A stretch of DNA of 64,000 nucleotides. It comes from Methylovulum miyakonense HT12 (GTDB lineage Bacteria > Pseudomonadota > Gammaproteobacteria > Methylococcales > Methylomonadaceae). The stretch is from the NCBI RefSeq assembly GCF_000384075.1, contig NZ_KB913025.1, forward strand, positions 1,999,551 through 2,063,550. The letters are read 5' to 3'. The notes beneath the pieces are model-generated. The model had not been told where the DNA came from. It was given only the letters and a program-made list of their open reading frames with translations, and ran no database searches. Shown piece by piece: positions 17,383-26,736 of the stretch; the stretch's first letter is position 1; every line of letters begins with the position of its first letter. Made by a program: the position numbers and the translations under genes.

Positions 17383-20300
17383 ATGAACCGTCGCCTTTTC
17401 TTCGTCACCTTCGCTTACTGGTTGTTTGTCATTTACGGTAGCCTTGTCCCGCTTGAATTTAAATACATTCCTTTCGAAACGGCGTTAAGCCAATTCACTA
17501 ATATCCAAAACCTCACCCTAGGCGCAGAATCCAGAGCCGACTGGATAGCGAATATTGTCCTTTACATCCCTTTGGCATTTGCCGCTTCCGCATCCTTTGG
17601 CGCGATACGTTACCCGATAGTCCGCGCTTTTTTGTCGGTATTGGTGTTGCTGTTTTGTTTGGCGACGGCGGTGGGCATTGAATTCACTCAATTATATTTC
17701 CCGCAACGCACCGTTTCTTTGAATGATTTGGTTGCGGAAACCTTAGGTTCTGTAACAGGCGTTTTGGGCTGGCAATTTTTCGGGGCGTATTTTGCCAAAC
17801 TCTATGCGCAAATGTTGCGCGGTAGTTTGGTGTCGGCGCAGGCGGCGATGGTTTTTTATTTGCTGGTTTATATCGCACTCAGCCTGTTCCCTTATGATTT
17901 TGTCACGTCTTTTGATGAATTGTCCGTGAAGCTGGAGCAAGGCAATGATGCGGTGGTTTTGCCGTTTGATGCCTGTGCCTCGGAGCCCTTGCGTTGCGGG
18001 GTGAAATTATGGGTGGAAATGCTGGTGCTGATGCCGTTAGGCATACTGTTTTGTTGCATCCCGTATTTGCGCAATCCCTTGGCCGTGGTGGTGTTGGTCG
18101 GGTTTTTTCTAGGCCTCATTATTGAAATAACCCAAGTTTTTTTAATATCCGGCAATGCCCAAGGCCTTTCTGTGCTGACCCGCATGGTTGGCATGGGTGC
18201 AGGGGCGAGCCTGTTCGCTTGGGCCAAACAACACGATTTTGGCGACATTATGCGGCAGTTACGGCGTGGCGTAGGGATGGCCATCGTGCCGTATTTATTA
18301 TTGGTGCTATCGGTTAACGGTTGGTTCGCAGGTGGCTGGCTATCGTCCCAGGAAGCCTTGCAAAAATTATCAGAGACGCATTTTTTACCGCTGTATTATT
18401 TTTACTACACGTCTGAAAGCGTTGCCTTTGTCAGCCTGTTAAGCAACATAGGCTTGTATTTGCCGGTGGGTGTTTTGTGCTGGGTAGTTTTTTTTAAGCA
18501 GGACCGTGAAGAGGGAAGTTATGCCCCGCATTGGGCTTATGTGGGCTTGCTGGCGGCCGTATTTGCCCTTGTGGTTGAGGCAGGGAAATTGTTTTTAGCG
18601 GATAAGCACGCTGACCCTAGTGATGTGTGGTTGGCTTTTATTGCGGCAGCGGTTTGCTATGAGTTATTGAATCGTTTGCCGCAATGGTTGGCCCACGATA
18701 AAACGGTAATGCCAACGATCTTTGCCGAGCCTTTGGTTGCGGTTCCAGAAAAGCCAGTTGACACGGTTCTGCCTGCTGAAGAAACCAACAAACATTGGCG
18801 GGTACTGTCATTTTTGTTGTGGGGGGTGATTGCCGTCAAATTGTCCGGCTACCCTATCGCCGCCGTTGCTGCCGCTTTGGGGGTGGCTTTCATCGCTTAC
18901 ACCTTGTTGCTTAGGCGTTTCCCTTATGCTTGGTTAATCGTCGTCCCGGCCTTGTTGCCCGTCATGGATTTTACCCCATGGACAGGCCGGTTTTTTTTTG
19001 ATGAGTTCGATTTGCTGATCCTGGCGACGTTGGCGTTTTATTATTGGCAAAAACCCAAAGCACGGACGCGGACGTTATTGTCCGTTGCAAGCCTTTTTTT
19101 GTTGGTGGCGTTCACCTTGTTTTATACGGTGAGTTTGTTTAAGGGATTGTTGCCTTTGCCAGCAATCGACGCCAATGCCTTCAGCAGTTATTACAGCCAC
19201 TACAATAGCTTGCGCGTCGCCAAAGGGTTTTTCTGGAGTTTGCTGTTGCTGCCATTGTTGCAGCTCACGCTACGGCGTTACCCATACGCGCCCCATTATT
19301 TCGCTTACGGGGTGCTCTTAGGATTGGCTGGCGTGTCCTTGTTTACGGTTATCGAACGGATGGTTTTTGTCAGCTTGTTGGATTTTGCCAGCGACTACCG
19401 CATTAACGGTTTGTTTTCGACGATGCATGTGGGTGGCGGGCATTTTGAATCGTATTTAATGCTGGCCTTGCCGTTTATCGCAGTCTTGTTTGTGGAACCA
19501 AGGCCTAAGCCCATTAACATTTGCGCCGGTGTTGGTTTGTTTATTGGCGGTTTTTATGCCTTGTTGGCGACCTTCTCGCGCGGCGGCTTGATCGGTTTTG
19601 CCATAGCTTTTGTGGTGTTATTGCTTGCCTTGCTGGTTTGTTACCGGAAACGCTTCCGGTTTACAAAAAGCCTGTTGTTGCTTGTGCCCTTGTTGGTGGC
19701 GGCTGTGCTGATGGCCTTGCCGGTCTTGCGTGGTAGCCTGTTCCAACAACGCCTTGAGGCCGTCGGGCAAGACCGTGATAGCCGTGAATACCATTGGCGC
19801 GACGCCCTTGCGATGATGGATGATGACCTGGGCACGGGGATGTTCGGTATGGGTTTGGGCAGTTATCCCCGGACTTTTTTTTGGCTGAATACAGAAAACA
19901 TCCGTCCTGGCACTTATGAGACCGCCACCGAAAACGGCAATCATTATTTACGTTTACGGGGGGGGGATGCCTTGTTCATGGGGCAGTATGTGGCTGTCGA
20001 AGCCCATACGGACTACCGTTTAGTGATGGATGTCAGGGGTGAAACCGCCCACTTGACTTTAAATGCGTCGCTTTGTGAAAAATCCGTACAGTATTCCATC
20101 AGCTGCAGCTCAGTGGACACGGTGACCGCTAAGCCAGGGTGGGGGCATGTCGAGCAAGCCCTTAACAGCGGGAATGTCGGCGGGCCCGTCGTTGGCGGTT
20201 GGTTGAAGCGCCCTGTCCAGTTGGCATTTTTTAACGGCGACGCCACAGGTAAATTACTGGATGTCGATAATGTGCAATTGTTGGATAAAAACGGGGATAA

Positions 20301-20664
20301 CGCGGTGGCAAACGGTGATTTTTCTAAAGGCGGTGATTTTTGGTTTTTTGCCACTGAAAAACATAACCCTTGGCATATCTTTAATTTTTGGGTGCATCTG
20401 TTGTTTGACCAAGGCTGGCTGGGGGCGGGCGCGTTTGTGTTGTTATTTGCCAACGGGCTTTTCACTTGCTACCGAAAGCTACGGCGGCAGGATTTGTTTG
20501 CGGCTATCACTTTGGCCGCTTTCAGCGGTTTTATGGTCGTTGGTTGGGTAGACAGCCCCTTTGATGCGCCCCGTTTGACGCTGTTGTTTTTTTTGCTGCT
20601 GTTTTTGGCTTTGCTGCGGACACCTAGCGCATGGGCCCAGCCCCATGTGAGGAAATTGCCTTGA
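17383..20664 (+). CDS. Composite membrane protein: VanZ-like repeats fused to O-antigen ligase/polymerase-like domain
   Basis: This 1093-residue polytopic protein begins with a VanZ-like unit (residues about 1-140: YGSLVPLEF, WIANIVLYIPLAF, GIEFTQLYFPQRT, NDLVAETLG). A second diverged unit (about 150-290: LFPYDF, MPLGILF, IIEITQVFL) and a third (about 320-430: VALVVEAGKLF) follow. Residues about 470-810 resemble the Wzy/WaaL O-antigen ligase family, including FSRGGLIGFAIAF and HVGGGHFESYL. A soluble segment (about 850-980) looks like a carbohydrate-binding beta-sandwich, then WHIFNFWVHLLFDQGWLGAG and more helices. It likely acts in surface polysaccharide assembly. A nine-G tract occurs at 19958-19966, inside the frame. 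Confidence 0.75.
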   Translation: MNRRLFFVTFAYWLFVIYGSLVPLEFKYIPFETALSQFTNIQNLTLGAESRADWIANIVLYIPLAFAASASFGAIRYPIVRAFLSVLVLLFCLATAVGIEFTQLYFPQRTVSLNDLVAETLGSVTGVLGWQFFGAYFAKLYAQMLRGSLVSAQAAMVFYLLVYIALSLFPYDFVTSFDELSVKLEQGNDAVVLPFDACASEPLRCGVKLWVEMLVLMPLGILFCCIPYLRNPLAVVVLVGFFLGLIIEITQVFLISGNAQGLSVLTRMVGMGAGASLFAWAKQHDFGDIMRQLRRGVGMAIVPYLLLVLSVNGWFAGGWLSSQEALQKLSETHFLPLYYFYYTSESVAFVSLLSNIGLYLPVGVLCWVVFFKQDREEGSYAPHWAYVGLLAAVFALVVEAGKLFLADKHADPSDVWLAFIAAAVCYELLNRLPQWLAHDKTVMPTIFAEPLVAVPEKPVDTVLPAEETNKHWRVLSFLLWGVIAVKLSGYPIAAVAAALGVAFIAYTLLLRRFPYAWLIVVPALLPVMDFTPWTGRFFFDEFDLLILATLAFYYWQKPKARTRTLLSVASLFLLVAFTLFYTVSLFKGLLPLPAIDANAFSSYYSHYNSLRVAKGFFWSLLLLPLLQLTLRRYPYAPHYFAYGVLLGLAGVSLFTVIERMVFVSLLDFASDYRINGLFSTMHVGGGHFESYLMLALPFIAVLFVEPRPKPINICAGVGLFIGGFYALLATFSRGGLIGFAIAFVVLLLALLVCYRKRFRFTKSLLLLVPLLVAAVLMALPVLRGSLFQQRLEAVGQDRDSREYHWRDALAMMDDDLGTGMFGMGLGSYPRTFFWLNTENIRPGTYETATENGNHYLRLRGGDALFMGQYVAVEAHTDYRLVMDVRGETAHLTLNASLCEKSVQYSISCSSVDTVTAKPGWGHVEQALNSGNVGGPVVGGWLKRPVQLAFFNGDATGKLLDVDNVQLLDKNGDNAVANGDFSKGGDFWFFATEKHNPWHIFNFWVHLLFDQGWLGAGAFVLLFANGLFTCYRKLRRQDLFAAITLAAFSGFMVVGWVDSPFDAPRLTLLFFLLLFLALLRTPSAWAQPHVRKLP

Positions 20665-20723
20665 TTATTCGGGTGGTTTAGTTTTTAGTACGGCAACGGT
20701 TGTTTGTTAAGGGGGCGTCCATC

Positions 20724-21905
20724 GTGAAAATAACCAGGCTAATAAAAGTTATTGCCGCTGATTACCTGATTTGTTCCGGCCTATGCCTGAATGTGCTGCT
20801 CATCGGCCTTTATGTTTACGACGTGACCCTTATCCATTTGGTTTATGAAAGGGCGGAAAAAGTGTTGCAATCGGGTTTGTCCCGCAATCCGCCTATAAAC
20901 AAGCAGGGCCAACTAAAAGAACAATTGGCCAACGACATAGCGGGTAATTTTGGGGAATGGCGGCCATTGCCGCATTTTGAGCCGGTTGCCGCCGGACAGG
21001 CCAGCGTCGATGGCATCCTGTCCAATTCTCTAAGCGACGCGATGGCGAACCTCCATGATGGCCAGCTGCTGGTGATAGGTTCAGGGACTTATCGGGAGCC
21101 TTTGGTGGTCACCGCCAACAATGTCACCATCATCGGTTCGGGACGGGTGGCCTTCGATGGCGCCACAGCCGAAGGCAAGGCGGCCATTGTGACCAAGGGC
21201 AAGCAGATCACTATCAGCAATATTGAATGCAAAAACATCGCCGTTGATGACCTAAATGGTGCTTGCATCCGTTCCGAAGGGGGTAGCCTGACGGTGGACC
21301 ATGTGTATTTCCACGATTCCGAACAGGGCATCTTGGCCAATAACAACCAATATCTGCATATTTCCAATAGCCGTTTTGAGAAACTGGGCAAATATGGCAG
21401 GGCGCATGGGGTCTATGTCGGGGAGGGCGGGGAATTGCTGGTCGAAAATAGCCTGTTCCTGGCTTCGGTGTCCGAAGGGCATGAGATCAAATCACGCGCC
21501 AGCAAAACCATCATCAAAAATTCTGTGCTTGCCTCGCTGGATGCCGATGATAGCCGCCTGATAGATGTCCCAAACGGCGGGGAATTGCTGGTCGTCGATT
21601 CGGTTCTGGAAAAAGGCCCGCAAAGCGTCAACGCCACGGCGATAGGCTATGGCTTGGAAGGGATAAAATATGGCCTGAATTCCATTACGCTCAAGAAAAA
21701 CGTCATTATCCTTGAACGTGACGGGCAAAATGCCTTGTTGGACAAACCTGCAAAAGAACCCATACCGCTAAGGGTCGTCGGCAATATCATCGTCTCTAAG
21801 GACGAGGTGGATGTCCAAGGCTTGAATTGGCCCTATTTGTCCAGGCAAGAGGCGAAGATGGAGGCCTATCCCAAGCTCCCGGTTTTAGAAGACAAACAAC
21901 CCTAA
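20724..21905 (+). CDS. Membrane-anchored right-handed beta-helix protein
   Basis: I start at the GTG at 20724, which has AAGGGGG eight bases upstream; the longer ORF uses a TTG at 20700. The ~393-residue product has an N-terminal transmembrane segment (about residues 12-35), a linker, then parallel beta-helix repeats from about residue 120. Their signs are ladder-like turns such as VTIIGSGRVAFDG, LTVDHVYFHDSEQGI, LHISNSRF and LLVENSLF. Proteins of this fold bind or cleave polysaccharides, but I see no pectate-lyase catalytic set. It follows the VanZ/ligase composite gene by 59 bases, so a role in the same polysaccharide system is an inference. Confidence 0.7.
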   Translation: MKITRLIKVIAADYLICSGLCLNVLLIGLYVYDVTLIHLVYERAEKVLQSGLSRNPPINKQGQLKEQLANDIAGNFGEWRPLPHFEPVAAGQASVDGILSNSLSDAMANLHDGQLLVIGSGTYREPLVVTANNVTIIGSGRVAFDGATAEGKAAIVTKGKQITISNIECKNIAVDDLNGACIRSEGGSLTVDHVYFHDSEQGILANNNQYLHISNSRFEKLGKYGRAHGVYVGEGGELLVENSLFLASVSEGHEIKSRASKTIIKNSVLASLDADDSRLIDVPNGGELLVVDSVLEKGPQSVNATAIGYGLEGIKYGLNSITLKKNVIILERDGQNALLDKPAKEPIPLRVVGNIIVSKDEVDVQGLNWPYLSRQEAKMEAYPKLPVLEDKQP

Positions 21906-21910
21906 AAATG

Positions 21911-22074
21911 TAGTGCCTAGGGCTCGGTCAATGTTGAATTGCCAGACTTATTTTCGTAGGGGCGGACGGTTGCCCGCCTGATCGCCGCGGACTTTGGCAC
22001 AGGCCCTAAAAAAGGCGGACAACCGTCCGCCCCGGGTTTAGATTGGCCCGACTAAAAATTATTGACTGGGCACT
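21911..22074 (+). repeat. Palindromic interspersed element, copy 1
   Basis: This is one of three related ~160-base elements (others at 28170-28331 and 29004-29143). The core is CAATGTTGAATTGCCAG, then CGTAGGGGCGGACGGTTGCC, a spacer AGGCCNTAAAAAAGGCGGAC, and an inverted GTCCGCCCC arm. The right end TTGACTGGGCACT mirrors the left-end AGTGCCCAGTCAA of the other copies, giving terminal inverted repeats. The left end here is altered (AGTGCCTAGGGCTCGGTCAA). It fills most of the gap between the beta-helix gene and the DUF3240 gene. Confidence 0.85.
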
Positions 22075-22112
22075 GGGGCCTGTGGGGCACTAAGCACTAC
22101 CCCACGGGCCCT
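22075..22112 (-). terminator. Strong hairpin downstream of the first RND operon
   Basis: GGGGCCTGTGGGG pairs with CCCCACGGGCCC across a short loop, just after the DUF3240 stop codon as read on the minus strand. No T-run follows immediately, although a TTTTT lies about 20 bases further. It may terminate the operon or protect its 3' end, or it may be part of the neighbouring repeat. Confidence 0.4.
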
Positions 22113-22118
22113 TGAAAG

Positions 22119-22424
22119 TTAAATCACCCCTTTTTCGATTACGGGCAACACCCAATATTGGATCCCCGCACCAGAAAACTCCGCTTTCAGCAGCGTCAAT
22201 AACTCCGCCAAACCTTGCGCGTCGACATACATCTGGAAACGGATCCTCTTCTGCCGCCCGCTGACTTGCTCGGCCAATGACAAGCCTTGGTTTTCATGGT
22301 GATGGGCGTTGACCGGCAGGCTGCTGAAACCGTGTTCGGCTTCCAGCGTCAACAGGCTGTCGACCACGGCTTCTTCAAGGCTGGGCGGGACGTTAAGCGT
22401 GAGTAGATATTCACTGTGGGTCAT
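22119..22424 (-). CDS. DUF3240 family protein of the RND efflux operon
   Basis: The ATG at 22424 gives a 101-residue soluble protein starting MTHSEYLLTLNVP. It overlaps the stop codon of the RND pump gene (ATGA), which fixes the start; the much longer ORF running to 22805 is just an open frame inside the pump gene. The sequence has a ferredoxin-like alternation, with LEEAVVDSLLTLE and HHHENQG near the middle and a strand pattern near WVLPVI. DUF3240 proteins are regularly found at the ends of CzcCBA-type operons. They resemble PII/CutA-like small proteins and may sense metal or nucleotide; the function is not established. Confidence 0.8.
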   Translation of the reverse strand: MTHSEYLLTLNVPPSLEEAVVDSLLTLEAEHGFSSLPVNAHHHENQGLSLAEQVSGRQKRIRFQMYVDAQGLAELLTLLKAEFSGAGIQYWVLPVIEKGVI

Positions 22425-25400
22425 ACGGTTGCCTCGTTTGGGTTGGCTAGCTCTGCTTTGTCCTGGCCAAATAACCGGAAGAGTATCGGCAGTAAAAATA
22501 AGGTGAGGAATGTTGAGGACACCAGCCCGCCGATGACGACTATCGCCAAGGGGCGTTGGATTTCCGACCCGGGGCCGGTGGCGAACAGCAAGGGGATCAA
22601 ACCGAAGGCGGCGATGCTGGCGGTCATCAGCACCGGCCGCAAACGGCGGGAGGAACCGACCAGCACGACTTTGGCAATGTCCATGCCCGTGGCGAGCAAT
22701 TGGTTGAAATAGCTGACCATCACCACGCCATTGAGCACGGCGATCCCCAATAGGGCGATGAAGCCGACCGAGGCGGGGACGGACAAATATTCCCCCGACA
22801 CCCACAAGGCGAACACGCCGCCAACCATCGCCAGCGGAATGTTGGACAACACCAAGGTGGCCTGGCGCACCGAGCCAAACGTGGAAAACAGCAGCAAAAA
22901 GATCAGGCCTAGCGATACGGGGACTACCACGGACAAGGTGGCGGCGGCGCGTTGCTGGTTTTCAAACTGGCCGCCAAATTCTAAGGTGTAGCCTATCGGC
23001 AACGCCACCTGCCCGGCGACGGCTTTTTTGGCCTCTTCGACAAAGCCCACCAAATCCCGGCCTTGGACATTGCTGCGCACCACGGTAAAGCGTTGCCCGT
23101 GTTCGCGGCCTATCGCCACCACGCCTTCGACTTTTTTCAGTTGCGCAATCGCCGTGACCGGGACATGCCCGCCATTGGGCAAGGTGATTTGCAAATTGTC
23201 AAAATTGGACGTGTTGCTGCTGCCCCGTAAAATCAACGGGGTACGCTTGATGCCTTCCTGGATAATGCCCAGGTTCAGGCCTTCGATTTGGGCGCGCAAC
23301 AAGGTCTCGATGCTGTCGCTGTCCAGCCCCAAACGTCCGGCGGCGGATTTGTTGATCGTCAGTTGCAGGAACTGCATCCCGGCGTTTTGTTTGACGAAGA
23401 CATCACTGGAACCGTTGATGTGCCTGAGGGTTTCGGCGATTTCGATGCCTTTTTCGTTGAGTACCGCCAAATCGGGGCCGAACAATTTCACGGCGACATC
23501 GCCGCGTGTCCCGGTGAGCATCTCCGAAACACGCATTTCTATCGGCTGGGTGAAACCAAAAGCGATGCCGGGGGTTTGCATCATGACCTTGCGGATGTCT
23601 TCGATCAGATGCTCTTTATCAGGGGTATGCCATTGCTCTTTGGGTTTCAGCACCAAAAAGGTGTCGGTTTCGTTTAGCCCCATCGGGTCTAGGCCCAGTT
23701 CATCAGAACCGACCCGCGAAACCACTGTGGCAATTTCGGGGACATTTTTCAGCAAGTTCTTTTGTACCTGGCCATCCAGCATCACCGATTGCGCCAAGGT
23801 GATGGACGGCAGTTTTTCCAGTTGCACGATGATGTCGCCTTCATCCATGGTCGGCATAAAGGTGCTGCCGATTTGCATGAACACGACCACCGTTGCCGCC
23901 ATCAGCACGCCCGCGCCAACAAAAACTTTTTTGCTGTTGTCCAGGCACCAAACCAATGTGGGCTTATAAAGCGCCTGCAAATGCCTCGGTAGCCACGGTT
24001 CCTCATGGGACACTTCTTTCAAGAGATAGGAGGCGATCACCGGGATCACGGTCAGCGACAAGATTAAGGAGCCGCTCAAGGCGAACACGATGGTCAGGGC
24101 GACAGGCGTAAACAGCTTGCCTTCCAAGCCTTGCAGGGTCAACAAGGGCAAGAACACGATGATGATGATCAAAATGCCTGACGTGACCGACGCGGCGACT
24201 TCGCGGGTGGCGCGGTAAATGACATGCAGGCGTGGCAAACGTTGTGCGGTTTGGGTGTGCGCCAGATGGGTGATGAGGTTTTCCGTGACCACCACGGCGG
24301 CATCGACCAACATGCCGATGGCAATCGCAAGCCCCCCCAAGCTCATCAGGTTGGCGGACATGCCCATGGAGTTCATCAGGATGAAGGTGAACAGCGCCGC
24401 CAACGGCAAGGCCAAGGCGACGACCAAGGCCGCGCGTAAATTGCCTAAAAACAGCAGCAACAGCACCACGACCAACGCGATGGCTTCCAGTAAGGCATGC
24501 AATACGGTGTCCACGGCCTTATCGACCAGATTGCCACGGTTGTAAAACACTTTGGCTTCAACGCCTTTAGGGAAGGCCTTGCTGATTTGCGCGAGTTTTT
24601 CTTCAATGCCGACAATGGTTTGCCGCGCATTGGCGCCGCGCAAGCTGAGCACCAAGCCCGTCACAGATTCGCCGTCACCGTTTTTGCTGACCGCGCCATA
24701 ACGGGTTAACGCGCCAATTTTGATCTCGGCAATGTCGCCAACCGTCACCGGAATCCCGTTTCTGTTGTCAACGACCAAGCTGCGCACATCGTCCAGCGTT
24801 TTCAAGCGGCCTTCGGCGCGGACGATCAGGGCTTCTTCACCGTCACTGAGCCGGCCTGCACCATCGTTGCGGTTATTGTTTTTCAGGGTTTGGACCAGTT
24901 TGTCCATATTGATGCCACGCGCCGACAAACGGGTGTTGTCGGGGATGACTTCAAAACTCCTGACCATGCCGCCTAGCGAGTTGACATCGGCGACCCCGGG
25001 TACGGTGCGCAGGGCAGGGCGGATCACCCAATCCAGCAAATTACGCCGTTCCATCAGGCTTAAACCGCCGCCTTCAATGCTGAACATAAACATTTCACCC
25101 AACGGCGTGGTCATGGGCGCAATGCCGCCCTGGACGTCGGCGGGCAAGGAGCCCCACAAGGTGTTCAGGCGTTCGGCGATTTGCTGGCGCGCCCAGTAAA
25201 TGTCGGTGCCCTCGGTGAAATCGACGGTGATGTCGGTCAACGCGTATTTGGCGACCGAGCGCAACATGGTTTGGTGCGGGATGCCCAGCAACTCAACCTC
25301 AATCGGCGCGGTGATACGCGCTTCGATTTCTTCGGGGGTCATGCCGGGGGCTTTGACGATGATTTTCACCTGGGTAGGTGACACTTCGGGGAAAGCGTCA

Positions 25401-25504
25401 ATCGGGATTTGCTGGAAGGCGTAATAACCGCCGCCCGTCAGCATCAGCACGACGATCATCATCAGTAGCCGCTGGCTTAAGGCAAAACTGATCAAATGTC
25501 CCAT
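22421..25504 (-). CDS. CusA/CzcA-family heavy-metal RND efflux pump
   Basis: The ATG at 25504 (MGHLISFALSQRLL) overlaps the stop of the adaptor gene as TAATG and gives 1027 residues, full length for HME-RND. The alternative 1036-residue ORF starts nine codons upstream inside the adaptor gene. Typical features are a first helix, FPEVSPTQVKI, PGMTPEEIEARIT, ALLEAIALVVVLLLLFLGNL, the transmembrane helix-4 region GGLAIAIGMLVDAAVVVTEN with the proton-relay acidic residues, and MDEGDIIVQLEKLPS. It pumps metal ions out of the periplasm or cytoplasm with the adaptor and outer membrane channel encoded upstream. The metal cannot be assigned. Confidence 0.9.
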   Translation of the reverse strand: MGHLISFALSQRLLMMIVVLMLTGGGYYAFQQIPIDAFPEVSPTQVKIIVKAPGMTPEEIEARITAPIEVELLGIPHQTMLRSVAKYALTDITVDFTEGTDIYWARQQIAERLNTLWGSLPADVQGGIAPMTTPLGEMFMFSIEGGGLSLMERRNLLDWVIRPALRTVPGVADVNSLGGMVRSFEVIPDNTRLSARGINMDKLVQTLKNNNRNDGAGRLSDGEEALIVRAEGRLKTLDDVRSLVVDNRNGIPVTVGDIAEIKIGALTRYGAVSKNGDGESVTGLVLSLRGANARQTIVGIEEKLAQISKAFPKGVEAKVFYNRGNLVDKAVDTVLHALLEAIALVVVLLLLFLGNLRAALVVALALPLAALFTFILMNSMGMSANLMSLGGLAIAIGMLVDAAVVVTENLITHLAHTQTAQRLPRLHVIYRATREVAASVTSGILIIIIVFLPLLTLQGLEGKLFTPVALTIVFALSGSLILSLTVIPVIASYLLKEVSHEEPWLPRHLQALYKPTLVWCLDNSKKVFVGAGVLMAATVVVFMQIGSTFMPTMDEGDIIVQLEKLPSITLAQSVMLDGQVQKNLLKNVPEIATVVSRVGSDELGLDPMGLNETDTFLVLKPKEQWHTPDKEHLIEDIRKVMMQTPGIAFGFTQPIEMRVSEMLTGTRGDVAVKLFGPDLAVLNEKGIEIAETLRHINGSSDVFVKQNAGMQFLQLTINKSAAGRLGLDSDSIETLLRAQIEGLNLGIIQEGIKRTPLILRGSSNTSNFDNLQITLPNGGHVPVTAIAQLKKVEGVVAIGREHGQRFTVVRSNVQGRDLVGFVEEAKKAVAGQVALPIGYTLEFGGQFENQQRAAATLSVVVPVSLGLIFLLLFSTFGSVRQATLVLSNIPLAMVGGVFALWVSGEYLSVPASVGFIALLGIAVLNGVVMVSYFNQLLATGMDIAKVVLVGSSRRLRPVLMTASIAAFGLIPLLFATGPGSEIQRPLAIVVIGGLVSSTFLTLFLLPILFRLFGQDKAELANPNEATV

Positions 25505-26736
25505 TATTCGCCACTCCCCAAGCCCAACCAATTGGCTTTGAGCGCGACCGCGCCTTTGACGGCGATGGTTTCTTCGCCCGTGAGCCCGCCGCTGATGGTG
25601 GATTCGTCATTCTGTTTGCCGATGACGGTGACGGGCCTGGCTTCAAACCCATCGTTGGTTTGGACAAACACAAACGCCTTGCCTTCTTGTTGGGCAATCG
25701 CCGTGTTCGGCACAGTAAAGGCTTGGGTGCTATGGGGTTGGATAATCTGCGTGTTGATGCGCTGGCCAGGACGCACATCCGCTTGCCCGCCTTTAATCAC
25801 CGCCCGCGCCAGGATAGTTTGGTTTTCAGGGTTGACCGCTTGGCCTAGCAGGGTGATTTTTGCGGTTACCGGCAAGGCTTGGGTGGTTTTGCGCTGTTCC
25901 AGTTCCTGGGTTTCGGTGACGGGTTTTTCCAATAAGACCTTGTCGCCGATTTTGATTTGCCCGATACGCTCTTGCGGGATGTTGATCTCCAGCCAAAGTT
26001 CTTCCAGATTGGCGATACGGTACAGGGGCGCGAAACTGTCAATACGCGCCCCGGCGACCGCCATCCGTTCCAATACCACGCCCGTGATGGGTGAGTGGAT
26101 ATACAGCAGACTGGATAAACGGTGGGTTTTTGTCAGGCGGTCTATCTCGCTTCGGGTCATGCCGGCAATTTCCAGTAATTGGCGGTGTTCATGGGCGACA
26201 AAGTTTGCTGAATTGTACTGGCTACGGGTTTCTTGCCAGCGGCGTTCAGGGGTCACGCCTTCATTAAACAATTTTTTGTCGCGCTGGAAACTGATTTCAC
26301 TTAAGGCCAAATCGCTGGCGGCTTTGAGATAAAGCTGTTGCAGGGATAGCAAGTCCGAACTGTTGAGTTCGGCCAGCACGTCGCCTTGCTTGACGTTATC
26401 GCCGATTGCCGCCGTCAGTTTGGTGATCAGGCCCGCTTGCGAGGCGCTGACGATATATTCATGCGCCGGAGGCACCACAACCTTGGCAGGCGCATAGAGC
26501 ACCGGAATTTGTGAGGCAGGGGACGGCTTGCCTAGGGCCACGCCCAAGTTATTGCTATGTTCCGTAGAAATTTTGATGGCATTGTCCAGCGCGTGGGCTG
26601 GAGAAAGGCATGGCGGCAACACCATCAAAAGTGCGGCCACCAACAAATTATCTAAAACATTACGGAACGGCTTGCAAAGTTGTTCCGGCTTTGTGCATAG
26701 GTGTGTGGGAATTGTGTGGTTTAAGGGCGTAATCAT
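25504..26736 (-). CDS. RND efflux periplasmic adaptor (CzcB/CusB type)
   Basis: This 410-residue membrane-fusion protein has a hydrophobic N-terminal segment (NVLDNLLVAALLMVLPP) that probably exports it, two half-lipoyl segments (VVPPAHEYIVSASQAG and IHSPITGVVLERMAV), a helical hairpin between them, then the beta-barrel and membrane-proximal domain. It links the inner-membrane pump to the outer-membrane channel. The start overlaps the channel gene by four bases and the end overlaps the pump gene by one base, so all three are translationally coupled. Confidence 0.88.
   Translation of the reverse strand: MITPLNHTIPTHLCTKPEQLCKPFRNVLDNLLVAALLMVLPPCLSPAHALDNAIKISTEHSNNLGVALGKPSPASQIPVLYAPAKVVVPPAHEYIVSASQAGLITKLTAAIGDNVKQGDVLAELNSSDLLSLQQLYLKAASDLALSEISFQRDKKLFNEGVTPERRWQETRSQYNSANFVAHEHRQLLEIAGMTRSEIDRLTKTHRLSSLLYIHSPITGVVLERMAVAGARIDSFAPLYRIANLEELWLEINIPQERIGQIKIGDKVLLEKPVTETQELEQRKTTQALPVTAKITLLGQAVNPENQTILARAVIKGGQADVRPGQRINTQIIQPHSTQAFTVPNTAIAQQEGKAFVFVQTNDGFEARPVTVIGKQNDESTISGGLTGEETIAVKGAVALKANWLGLGSGE

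Noticed and set aside
22119-22805. A 228-residue ORF running from inside the pump gene into the DUF3240 gene
   Set aside because: Only the last 101 residues look like a real protein. The upstream part is the pump gene read in another frame, and ATGA at 22421-22424 gives a natural start.
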